Assembly (NCBI GenBank): GCA_016202875.1
Contig: JACQNX010000052.1
Span: forward strand, 1 to 9,154
Reading direction: 5' to 3'
Source of the DNA: Candidatus Aenigmatarchaeota archaeon
GTDB lineage: Archaea; Aenigmatarchaeota; Aenigmatarchaeia; GW2011-AR5
DNA length: 9,154 nt
The notes beneath the pieces are model-generated. The model was not told the DNA's origin, did no database searches, and saw nothing but the letters and a program-made list of their open reading frames with translations. Positions 1-5,289 of the stretch are shown piece by piece (position 1 is the stretch's first letter; every line of letters starts with the position of its first letter). Made by a program: the position numbers and the translations under genes.

Positions 1-72
1 CTCCAGTAGTGCCTGTCCCTCCAGTAGTGCCTGTCCCTCCAGTAGTGCCTGTCCCTTCTGTTGTGCCGGTGC
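1..72. repeat. 18-base tandem repeat, three perfect copies plus one degenerate
   Basis: The unit CTCCAGTAGTGCCTGTCC occurs at 1-18, 19-36 and 37-54 without a mismatch, and a diverged copy lies at 55-72. The array continues past the left edge. Being 18 bases long it keeps frame and encodes six-residue Gly/Thr units of the minus-strand lipoprotein, so copy number can change without breaking the gene. Confidence 0.9.
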
Positions 73-199
73 CGCCCCTTTCCCTTATTCCACCCCTCTC
101 ACGTGTCTCTGCAGGCGGAGCCTTATTAGATGCGCAGCCAGAAACAAGAACCACAAGAAGCATGCTGATAATTAGGGCGGCAATAATTCCTTTTTTCAT
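1..199 (-). CDS. Putative lipoprotein with Gly/Thr-rich repeats, 3' end outside window
   Basis: Reading the minus strand from the ATG at 199 gives 66 open codons that run off the left edge, so the gene is partial. The protein starts with a lipoprotein-type signal peptide: MKK, a hydrophobic stretch (residues 4-19) and a lipobox V19-S20-G21-C22, which predicts lipid attachment at Cys22 and an extracytoplasmic location. A short linker follows with a near-repeat ERGGIRERGG, then a low-complexity Gly/Thr segment built from TGTTGG-like units encoded by 18-base tandem repeats. Such Thr-rich linkers usually act as extended, possibly O-glycosylated stalks (inference). The functional domain, if any, lies outside the window. 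A TATA-like box 24 bases before the ATG suggests a leaderless mRNA. It is divergent from the secreted-protein gene at 262. Function unknown. Confidence 0.75.
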   Translation of the reverse strand, partial: MKKGIIAALIISMLLVVLVSGCASNKAPPAETRERGGIRERGGTGTTEGTGTTGGTGTTGGTGTTG

Positions 200-221
200 A
201 CGGATTCTATTTTTTCCAATC

Positions 222-229
222 TTTATAAA
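222..229. promoter_or_regulatory. Palindromic TATA element, probable bidirectional promoter
   Basis: TTTATAAA is its own reverse complement. Its centre (about 225.5) is 26-27 bases from the minus-strand ATG at 199, the usual archaeal TATA-to-start distance for a leaderless message. On the plus strand the same spacing puts transcription start near 252, about 10 bases before the ATG at 262. No other good TATA box is visible in this 62-base intergenic gap. Shared use by both genes is inferred. Confidence 0.55.
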
Positions 230-261
230 CTTACGCACAAATAATTGAGTGAGTTGAGAAA

Positions 262-681
262 ATGAAACGAGAAACAACAATTGTTTTAACAACAGCTTTT
301 GTGCTTGCCCTGATTGCGCCGGCAATGGCCCAAAACCCCGACAATACAACAAATGTTACGGTTAATGTGCCATGCATTCAGGACGCAATAGAGAAGCGCG
401 ACACTGCAATTATTTCTGCTGTCAACACATTCTCTTCTTCTGCGGTAACAGCGCTGGAAACACGAAAGACCGGACTGAAGGCAGCATGGGAAAAGACCAA
501 TGTTTCAGAACTGAGGCTGGCATTAAGGGACGCGTGGAAGAAATACAAGAAGTCTGTTACAGATGCCAGAAAGCAGTTGAGAACGGGGAAGAAGGCAGCA
601 TGGCAGACCTTCAAAACAGAAAGCACACTGTGCAAAGGAACTGCAGACAGCACAGGGGCAAGCACCGATAACGCCATCTAA
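262..681 (+). CDS. Small secreted helical protein with A-W repeats
   Basis: The product has 139 residues. A clear Sec-type signal peptide (basic MKRE, hydrophobic core to residue 19, probable cleavage after A21-M22-A23) is followed by an Asn/Thr-rich segment (24-35) with N-x-T sequons, then a long basic, Lys/Arg/Ala-rich region expected to be helical. That region carries three similar segments centred on Trp76 (KAAW), Trp92 (RDAW) and Trp114 (KAAW). Two cysteines, Cys38 and Cys124, flank the helical region and could form a disulfide joining its ends (inference). I do not recognise a named family, although similar short secreted proteins with repeated A-W motifs occur in uncultivated small-genome archaea and bacteria as far as I recall. 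It is divergent from the lipoprotein gene and shares its promoter region. An envelope-associated role is plausible but unproven. Confidence 0.75.
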   Translation: MKRETTIVLTTAFVLALIAPAMAQNPDNTTNVTVNVPCIQDAIEKRDTAIISAVNTFSSSAVTALETRKTGLKAAWEKTNVSELRLALRDAWKKYKKSVTDARKQLRTGKKAAWQTFKTESTLCKGTADSTGASTDNAI

Positions 682-684
682 AAC

Positions 685-693
685 GTTTAATAG
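685..693 (+). promoter_or_regulatory. TATA-like box for tmk
   Basis: GTTTAATAG lies in the 33-base gap after the secreted-protein gene, centred about 26 bases before the tmk ATG at 715. The spacing fits a leaderless tmk transcript. The match to a TATA consensus is only moderate. Confidence 0.4.
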
Positions 694-714
694 TTCTTTG
701 CTGTAGAATAAAGC

Positions 715-1302
715 ATGCCAGGGAAATTTATCGTTTTTGAGGGGCTTGATGGCGCCGGAATAACGACGCAAGCCACGCTGCTCAGGAACTATTTAGTTTC
801 CAAAGGCAAGGAAGCTGTACTGACAAAGGAGCCGACTGACGGGCTTATCGGCGGCATGATAAAATCAGCGCTCAGAAAAGAGTGGACTACAGATCCATTA
901 ACACTGCAGATGCTCTTTGCCGCTGACAGATCACATCATCTTAAGGCAGAAATAGCGCCCTCTCTTAAAAAAGGCAAGGCTGTAATATGCGACAGGTACA
1001 TACTGTCGTCGCTTATGTTCGGGAGCCTCGACGTTTCTGTGGGAATATTAAAGCAGCTCAATGCAGAGTTCAAGAAGCCGGACATGACATTCATAATCGA
1101 CACGCACCCGCGCATCTGCATAGAGCGGATGAAGAAGGCCAGGCATCACGTGGAACTGTTCGAGGAGGAGCAGAAGCTCGAGCAGATAAGGAGGAACATG
1201 CTCTCGCTGAAGAACTTCTTCCCTGGCACGCAGGTTATAGACGGCAACCGCACGCCTGAAGAAATACTGAAGGACATTGTGAAGGTTGCGGAGAAGAGCT
1301 AA
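715..1302 (+). CDS. tmk: Thymidylate kinase (dTMP kinase) with variant P-loop
   Basis: At 195 residues this is normal length for a dTMP kinase, which phosphorylates dTMP to dTDP for DNA synthesis in the cytoplasm. Family landmarks are in order: F8-E9-G10-L11-D12 leading into the P-loop, E39-P40 (TKEPTDG), the AADR motif (A69-A70-D71-R72), C92-D93-R94-Y95 followed by Ser98-Ser99, and a basic/acidic stretch around residues 135-160 at the place of the LID. The oddity is in the Walker A loop: it reads GLDGAGITTQ, so the near-invariant Lys is Ile16 (codon ATA, 760-762), one base from the Lys codon AAA. The rest of the gene is intact, so it is not an obvious pseudogene. Either another basic residue replaces the Lys, or activity is lowered, or the base call is wrong. 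Codon use is typical of this genome (many AAG, GAG, CTG). The ATG at 715 fits the upstream TATA-like box. Confidence 0.9.
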   Translation: MPGKFIVFEGLDGAGITTQATLLRNYLVSKGKEAVLTKEPTDGLIGGMIKSALRKEWTTDPLTLQMLFAADRSHHLKAEIAPSLKKGKAVICDRYILSSLMFGSLDVSVGILKQLNAEFKKPDMTFIIDTHPRICIERMKKARHHVELFEEEQKLEQIRRNMLSLKNFFPGTQVIDGNRTPEEILKDIVKVAEKS

Positions 1303-1319
1303 TTTCTAAAATTAAGAAC

Positions 1320-1327
1320 TTAAATAT
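1320..1327 (+). promoter_or_regulatory. TATA-like box for the MOSC gene
   Basis: TTAAATAT in the gap after tmk is centred about 24 bases before the ATG at 1348, as expected for a leaderless archaeal mRNA. This spacing argues against the TTG codon at 1330 as the start, because that would lie only a few bases past the box. Confidence 0.45.
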
Positions 1328-1347
1328 GTTTGGGGTATCAGAAGTTT

Positions 1348-2289
1348 ATGACTGCTAAAATTAGCAATATTGCATTTTATCCTATAAAAAGTACTGCAGG
1401 AATTGAAATTCCATCTGCTACTTTGACACCAGCAGGGCTGGTTTTTGGAAATTACAAAGATCATGAATTTATGGTAGTTAGTAATGACAGAAAGTTTATT
1501 GATGCTAACAGAAAAGGATCCTATAAGTCAGGCCTTCACTACTTTATTACACAACGGGACAAACGAAGCGAAAGGGATGTTGAACAGGGCCTCTCCAGAA
1601 TGGCTCTTATAAAAACGCAGATGGATGACGGACTTTTGAGATTGACATGGAATTATTCCGATCCAATAGAAGTTCCTTATGATAGAAACTCCGGCGGAGA
1701 GATTCCGGTAATTATATGGGAAGATGAAGCGCAAGCAGTTGATCAAGGCGATAAATTGGCGGAGTGGTTTTCTGATCATTTGAATTTGCCATTAAGGCTT
1801 GTAAAGGCAGCAGGGCCTTTTAGAAGAATGGCAAGACAAAACTATATGGAAAATAATAACCCAATAAATTTTCATGATGCTTACCCGGCTCATTGGTTTT
1901 CCGCAGCGTCCGTAAGACAAGTTTGTTCTATAGCGCAAGAAAATATTCCCTGGCAGTCATTTAGACCACAGATAGTTGTTTCTGGAGTACCACCTCAATA
2001 TGAACATAATGTTTTTTACGGAGGAATTGCAGGAATACCGTTTTTCAATCCGAAGCCTTGTGACAGGTGTTCTATAACTTTAGTTGAGCCAGGAACAGGA
2101 GAGGTAAGGGGAAAAGAACCGCTTAGGTCGTTAGCCAAATACAAGAAATGGAAAGATAGAAGCGGTAAAATAAAAGTAATATTTGGAGAAAACATGGTTC
2201 CACAAGGAACTGGTGAAATAAACATTGGAGATGAAATAGTAACATATCTTTTTAGAGATCCTCCGCTTGTATACGGTGCGAATGTATAA
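1348..2289 (+). CDS. MOSC domain protein of the YcbX/mARC type
   Basis: The 313-residue product has the layout of MOSC_N plus MOSC proteins, which bind molybdenum cofactor and transfer sulfur or reduce N-hydroxylated compounds. The N-terminus ISNIAFYPIKSTAG matches the family opening (I-x-x-x-x-YP-x-KS-x-x-G). Further landmarks are FHDAYPAHW (175-183), FRPQIVVSG (205-213), the C-D-R-C motif (238-241) followed by an EPGTGE turn, and FGEN (279-282). One Cys of the C-x-x-C is the expected Mo ligand in the family; I cannot say which from sequence. I chose ATG 1348 over an in-frame TTG at 1330 because of promoter spacing and the family N-terminus. No redox partner domain is fused and no cofactor-synthesis gene is nearby. 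The gene is much more AT-rich than its neighbours (hand count of 1441-1500: 16 G+C in 60; 1141-1200 in tmk: 32 in 60), suggesting horizontal acquisition. It ends 10 bases from the convergent SET gene. Confidence 0.85.
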   Translation: MTAKISNIAFYPIKSTAGIEIPSATLTPAGLVFGNYKDHEFMVVSNDRKFIDANRKGSYKSGLHYFITQRDKRSERDVEQGLSRMALIKTQMDDGLLRLTWNYSDPIEVPYDRNSGGEIPVIIWEDEAQAVDQGDKLAEWFSDHLNLPLRLVKAAGPFRRMARQNYMENNNPINFHDAYPAHWFSAASVRQVCSIAQENIPWQSFRPQIVVSGVPPQYEHNVFYGGIAGIPFFNPKPCDRCSITLVEPGTGEVRGKEPLRSLAKYKKWKDRSGKIKVIFGENMVPQGTGEINIGDEIVTYLFRDPPLVYGANV

Positions 2290-2299
2290 TGACGGAAAA

Positions 2300-2702
2300 C
2301 TAATTTTTTCTTATTTTTTCAATTTCCGTTTTGTGCTTCTTCTTGAACCACGTCTCGAGATACGGCAGATATGTCTTCTGCAGCTTCCTGTCAAGCTTAA
2401 AGAAATTCTCCCCCCTTTTTAATGGGATGCATAGCGACGAATTTCCAATTCTTAACATAGACATTAGGATCGCAGGAGCAATTAATGTACCTTTCAGGTG
2501 GCTTCATTATCATGAATTTATCCTGTCCTACTACATCCAGATATTTGTACTTGCCTGTCCAGCGTTTTGGTATTTCATGCTTATTCAAAATTTTGCTTTT
2601 CTTATAAATTAGGACGACTTCCCCTTTCTTAAAATCCCTGGCGGCAAAGACGCCTTTGCCTTTCCTGCCGGCGCTTTTCACGATCACGTCTTTAGCGCTC
2701 AT
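2300..2702 (-). pseudogene. SET-domain protein, apparently frameshifted in a C6 run
   Basis: The SET fold family contains protein-lysine methyltransferases. From ATG 2702 the protein opens with S-x-x-x-x-GKGVFAARDFKKGE (10-28), the usual SET start, and reaches the core motif N74-C75-S76-C77-D78-P79-N80 followed by I94-K95-K96-G97. As written, the frame stops at 2397 after 101 residues, right after six G (2410-2415). Omitting one G lets the reading continue to TAG at 2300-2302, giving 133 residues with codons typical of this genome, which is a normal length for a stand-alone SET protein. So this is either a one-base sequencing/assembly error or a real recent mutation. Two further oddities: the usual NHSC reads NCSC, and the restored C-terminus lacks an obvious catalytic Tyr after the GE motif. 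The start overlaps the scpB stop (ATGA), making it the last gene of the condensin operon. Confidence 0.7.
2304..2319 (+). terminator. T-rich archaeal terminator after the MOSC gene
   Basis: Two runs of six T (2304-2309 and 2314-2319) start 15 bases after the MOSC stop codon. Archaeal RNA polymerase terminates at such oligo-T tracts without needing a hairpin. On the other strand the same bases are the Lys-rich 3' end of the frameshifted SET gene, so the signal may be partly coincidental. Confidence 0.5.
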
Positions 2703-3256
2703 GATTGCGGCGCTCCTTGCTGTTGTTCTGCCTGCTGTTTCTCCTGAGATCCGGGCTCGCCCTTGTCCTGCGCGCCAATTTTCCTTATCTCTTCAGTCTT
2801 GGCGCCGAAATACTCCTCAAAGCGCGGCGTTGTGGAGAGCAGCTTGGTGCGCGCTTTCTTCTCCATCTTGATGAAGCCCATTTCCTCCAGCTGCTTTGCA
2901 TATTCGTAGGTGCGGTTGCCAACAACCTTTACAATGTCTGACTGCTTTATGGGCTGGTGGTATGCAATAATTGAGAGAACGCGCAGAAGCCCTCTGGAAA
3001 GATCTGCATGCGGCGTGAAGGGCGCGACGCTCTCTGCGAATTCGGGCTTGACTATTAGCTTGAAGCCGCCTGCATCAGAGATGCGGATGCCATATTCAAG
3101 TTTGGAATAGCGCTCGTGCAATGCTTTAAGCAGGGCTTCCAGCTCGTTTTTTCTCACATGAAGCGTTTTCTGCAGCTCGTTGAATGTAAGCGGATCAGTT
3201 GTTGTAAACAGGACAGCTTCCAGCAAAGCGAGCTTTTGGGGATCTGCACCGGTCAT
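2699..3256 (-). CDS. scpB: Segregation and condensation protein ScpB
   Basis: The 185-residue protein is the ScpB (kite) subunit of the SMC-ScpA-ScpB condensin, which binds the middle of ScpA and helps organise and segregate the chromosome. The first winged helix spans about residues 5-75 (LALLEAVLFTTTDPLTFNEL opening). The second spans about 85-150 and carries the family signature L-L-x-V-L-x-I-I-A-Y-H-Q-P-I, then a V-G-N-R-T-Y segment, and ends with LLSTTPRFEEYFG, the family's TT-x-x-F-x-x-YFG block. The last 35 residues are a disordered Gln/Glu-rich tail. Its ATG at 3256 overlaps the stop of the reductase gene by ATGA, and its own TGA overlaps the SET start, so translation should be coupled on both sides. 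The reductase gene separates it from scpA, an unusual arrangement. Confidence 0.9.
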   Translation of the reverse strand: MTGADPQKLALLEAVLFTTTDPLTFNELQKTLHVRKNELEALLKALHERYSKLEYGIRISDAGGFKLIVKPEFAESVAPFTPHADLSRGLLRVLSIIAYHQPIKQSDIVKVVGNRTYEYAKQLEEMGFIKMEKKARTKLLSTTPRFEEYFGAKTEEIRKIGAQDKGEPGSQEKQQAEQQQGAPQS

Positions 3257-3789
3257 TGTCTTCGCCTCCTGCTCTTAATAACTTCGTAGTGAAGCTGGAT
3301 TATGCCCTCTGGCAGCTTTTTGATACGCTTCAATTTCAGCCTTTTATAAAAGTCAGCTTCTGCAAATATTTTGACCCCTTTCCCAAGTATGGCAGGTTCT
3401 ATGTCAACTATGATCTCGTCAATCAGGCCGGCTTTTATGAACGCGCTATTTAGGGTGCTGCCTCCTGTAAGGATAATTTTTCTGAAGCCTTTCGAAGATG
3501 CCTTCCTTACCGCATCTTTCGGGGAATTTGCGACTATGTGACCGTCTCCTGGATCAAAATTCGGGTTTGCAGATACAATTATTCTATCCGCGTCTATGTC
3601 ATCAAAGTTATAGTCTTTATACAGAGACTTCACAACTTCATAGGTCCTCCTTCCAATTACAAAACAACCCACATCTTTTGCCAGGGCGCAGAACTGTTTC
3701 CAGTTCCTGTCGGAAAGAAAATCTTCTTTATCATTTTCTCTTGCAATTATTCCGTTGATTGTCATCGCCATGAAAAGAATGACTTTCAT
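3253..3789 (-). CDS. Dihydrofolate reductase-family (DHFR/RibD-C-like) reductase
   Basis: The 178-residue protein belongs to the DHFR/RibD C-terminal superfamily of NADPH-dependent reductases. It has the N-terminal strand MKVILFMAMTINGIIA, G46-R47-R48-T49-Y50-E51, the glycine turn T108-G109-G110-S111, and the block GLIDEI (121-126) followed by P132-x-x-LGKGVKIF. Asp27, with Trp three residues later, aligns by eye with the catalytic Asp27 of E. coli DHFR. That favours a folate reductase, but the GLIDEI/LGKG block is equally typical of RibD-C proteins, which reduce a riboflavin or pterin precursor, so I give no symbol. The C-terminus is very basic (KSRRRRQ). It lies between scpA and scpB with ATGA overlaps at both ends. 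Nothing in the sequence ties its chemistry to chromosome condensation; shared translation level is the simplest reading. Confidence 0.8.
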   Translation of the reverse strand: MKVILFMAMTINGIIARENDKEDFLSDRNWKQFCALAKDVGCFVIGRRTYEVVKSLYKDYNFDDIDADRIIVSANPNFDPGDGHIVANSPKDAVRKASSKGFRKIILTGGSTLNSAFIKAGLIDEIIVDIEPAILGKGVKIFAEADFYKRLKLKRIKKLPEGIIQLHYEVIKSRRRRQ

Positions 3790-4583
3790 ATTTTCGTCTC
3801 CCCGATCTTCAGCGATATATAAATCTCCTTGAACATGTCATCCTGCTCGCAGACGACCATTCCGCGCTGGTCCAGATAAAGAAGCGGCATGAACGTGTCA
3901 ATAATCTCCTTCCTCTTCCAGACAGGGACCAGATCGGTGAATGCCAGCCTTTTTTTCTGGAGAATTACCGCATATATTTTCTTAATTTTCGTTTCTATAT
4001 CCTCCCTGGGCTTCTCAATGAGGTTCTCAATTGCGCCGCGCATGCGCAGTTCCTTGGTTTCCTTTTTCTCCTTGAACTCAAAGGCTTTGTTCAATGCTGT
4101 GATCAACTCGGTAAGCGTGACTTTCCTTGTCGGCTTTCTGATGGCAGGCGGCGTGAGCAGAGGTACGTCTATGTTCAGCGGCTCCACTACCTTTTCCTGC
4201 AGCGCCTTCCGCTCTTCCTCTTCAAGCAGGAGCTCGGTTTTCATGCGGAGCAGGATGGCAGCGATAAGTATGAAACGTGCAGGGATGCGGAAGTCAAAAG
4301 TTTGCAGCTTGTGCAGGTAAACAAGGAACGAGTCAGTCAGCCTGATGAGGTCGACGTCCTCGGGGTTCAGGCCTTCTTCGGTGACGAGCTGCGTGAGGGC
4401 TTCCTGCCAGTCCGAGCCCAGGACGATGGTCCGGATGACCTTGTCCTCGGTGAGCCCTTCTTTCTGCTGCGGCGCGGGTTCTGGTGGCAACTCTTCTGCT
4501 GCTTCATTTTCTGTTATGTCTGACATTCTTTTGTTTCCTTCCTCTTCAGCATCATCAACTTTCTTTTCTCTCGCCATGATCAT
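3786..4583 (-). CDS. scpA: Segregation and condensation protein ScpA (kleisin)
   Basis: The 265-residue kleisin should bridge the two SMC heads and hold ScpB. After an acidic, Pro/Glu-rich N-terminal extension (about 1-45) comes the ScpA domain: I-x-x-x-DLIRLTDSFLVYL (about 78-91), then FILIAAILLRMKTELLL, the hallmark IAA-x-LL-x-x-K-S/T-x-x-LL helix of ScpA. A charged middle region with Pro-rich VPLLTPP follows, then a C-terminal winged helix (about 200-262) that would contact the SMC head. The ATG at 4583 overlaps the methyltransferase TGA; a second in-frame ATG at 4577 is equally possible. In most genomes scpA sits next to smc or scpB. Here a methyltransferase gene lies on one side and a reductase gene on the other, both with ATGA overlaps. 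Confidence 0.9.
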   Translation of the reverse strand: MIMAREKKVDDAEEEGNKRMSDITENEAAEELPPEPAPQQKEGLTEDKVIRTIVLGSDWQEALTQLVTEEGLNPEDVDLIRLTDSFLVYLHKLQTFDFRIPARFILIAAILLRMKTELLLEEEERKALQEKVVEPLNIDVPLLTPPAIRKPTRKVTLTELITALNKAFEFKEKKETKELRMRGAIENLIEKPREDIETKIKKIYAVILQKKRLAFTDLVPVWKRKEIIDTFMPLLYLDQRGMVVCEQDDMFKEIYISLKIGETKI

Positions 4584-4588
4584 CCCTT
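4574..4588. repeat. Direct repeat, left copy (methyltransferase/scpA junction)
   Basis: CCATGATCATCCCTT here matches 14 of 15 bases with 5275-5289 in the same orientation. It covers the last codons and stop of the methyltransferase gene and both candidate scpA start codons. The other operon junctions do not carry this sequence. Confidence 0.8.
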
Positions 4589-5284
4589 TTTAGCTACAAT
4601 TATTATGTCAATTGGAAATTTTTCTTTCCATTCAGGTTCCTTTATGAATTTTATGTCAAAACCCGTCCCAATCAGAGAATTGACCAAGAATTCCAGTGTA
4701 TAATGGTGATCACCATCGAAAAGCATTTTTTTGCCGTTTGTAAGGAGGGCTATGGATTTGCCTGCAGCACCGTTATCGAAATAAGAAACATTATTCTTTA
4801 AAATAAAGTGGCCAACCCGAGATTTCACATTTATGTTATGCGGGTGCAATTCTCCTATGATCAAAACGCCGTTTTTCTTGAGGATTCGCCGCGCCTCTTT
4901 GAATATTTTTTTAACGATATTTGCAGACGGTATTTCTATTATTACAAAGTTAAGCAGCGCTATGCCATAGGAACCTGATTTCACGCCTTCTAGATTTGTT
5001 AAGTTGGATCTGATGTATTTGATGCCCAATTTTTGTTCCCTTTCTTTTGATAATGCAATATTCAGTTGCTCTTGATTTTTGTCAACGCCCAGGACCTTTT
5101 TGCCTACCTTTGCAAAGATGCGGCAGTAATAGCCGGAACCGCAACCCAAATCGACCAGCTTTCTCCCTTTTGTTTGCTTTACTATTTTTTTGATCGCAGG
5201 ACCTAATACGTATTTCTTTTCAACAAGCTCGACTTCGTAGTATTTGCTTGCAAGTTTTTTATCCCATTTTATTACCATAATCAT
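4580..5284 (-). CDS. Class I SAM-dependent methyltransferase inserted between smc and scpA
   Basis: The 234-residue product has a Rossmann-type methyltransferase fold: motif I V44-D45-L46-G47-C48-G49-S50-G51, the acidic residue binding the SAM ribose at D68 (GVDKN), a motif II-like segment SYGIALLNFVI (about 105-115), and R-R-I-L-K-K-N-G-V-L-I-I-G-E in the post-III position. It resembles small-molecule methyltransferases of the UbiE/type 11 group; the substrate cannot be told. Start ATG 5284 overlaps the smc stop; ATG 5278 is an alternative. The gene is AT-richer than the operon (hand counts of 5221-5280: 20 G+C in 60; 4801-4860: 24 in 60; versus 37 in 60 at 7501-7560 in smc). Its two ends carry a 15-base direct repeat. 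Together these suggest it was inserted into an ancestral smc-scpA junction. No transposase is present. Confidence 0.85.
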   Translation of the reverse strand: MIMVIKWDKKLASKYYEVELVEKKYVLGPAIKKIVKQTKGRKLVDLGCGSGYYCRIFAKVGKKVLGVDKNQEQLNIALSKEREQKLGIKYIRSNLTNLEGVKSGSYGIALLNFVIIEIPSANIVKKIFKEARRILKKNGVLIIGELHPHNINVKSRVGHFILKNNVSYFDNGAAGKSIALLTNGKKMLFDGDHHYTLEFLVNSLIGTGFDIKFIKEPEWKEKFPIDIIIVAKKG

Positions 5285-5289
5285 CCCTT
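5275..5289. repeat. Direct repeat, right copy (smc/methyltransferase junction)
   Basis: CCATAATCATCCCTT matches 4574-4588 except at the fifth base (A for G). It covers the last codons and stop of smc and both candidate methyltransferase start codons. Read on the coding strand both copies are AAGGGATGATNATGG. Confidence 0.8.

Noticed and set aside
1..72. CRISPR array
   Set aside because: The 18-base units are contiguous with no spacers and keep a coding frame.
9..248. Plus-strand frame encoding a Pro/Val-rich repeat protein
   Set aside because: It is the antisense of the tandem repeats in the minus-strand lipoprotein gene, which has a proper signal peptide, lipobox and promoter spacing. The plus frame has none.
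1330..1347. TTG start six codons upstream of the MOSC ATG
   Set aside because: It lies only three bases from the TATA-like box, and the family N-terminus begins just after ATG 1348.
2331..2612. Plus-strand frame of 93 codons opposite the SET gene
   Set aside because: Overlaps a recognisable SET domain on the minus strand and has no promoter or family resemblance.
3889..4320. Plus-strand frame of 143 codons opposite scpA
   Set aside because: Ser/Phe-rich shadow of scpA; the minus strand has clear kleisin motifs and coupled junctions.
4580..5284. Insertion sequence or transposon carrying the methyltransferase
   Set aside because: There are direct repeats but no transposase, no terminal inverted repeats, and the gene fills the whole interval between them.
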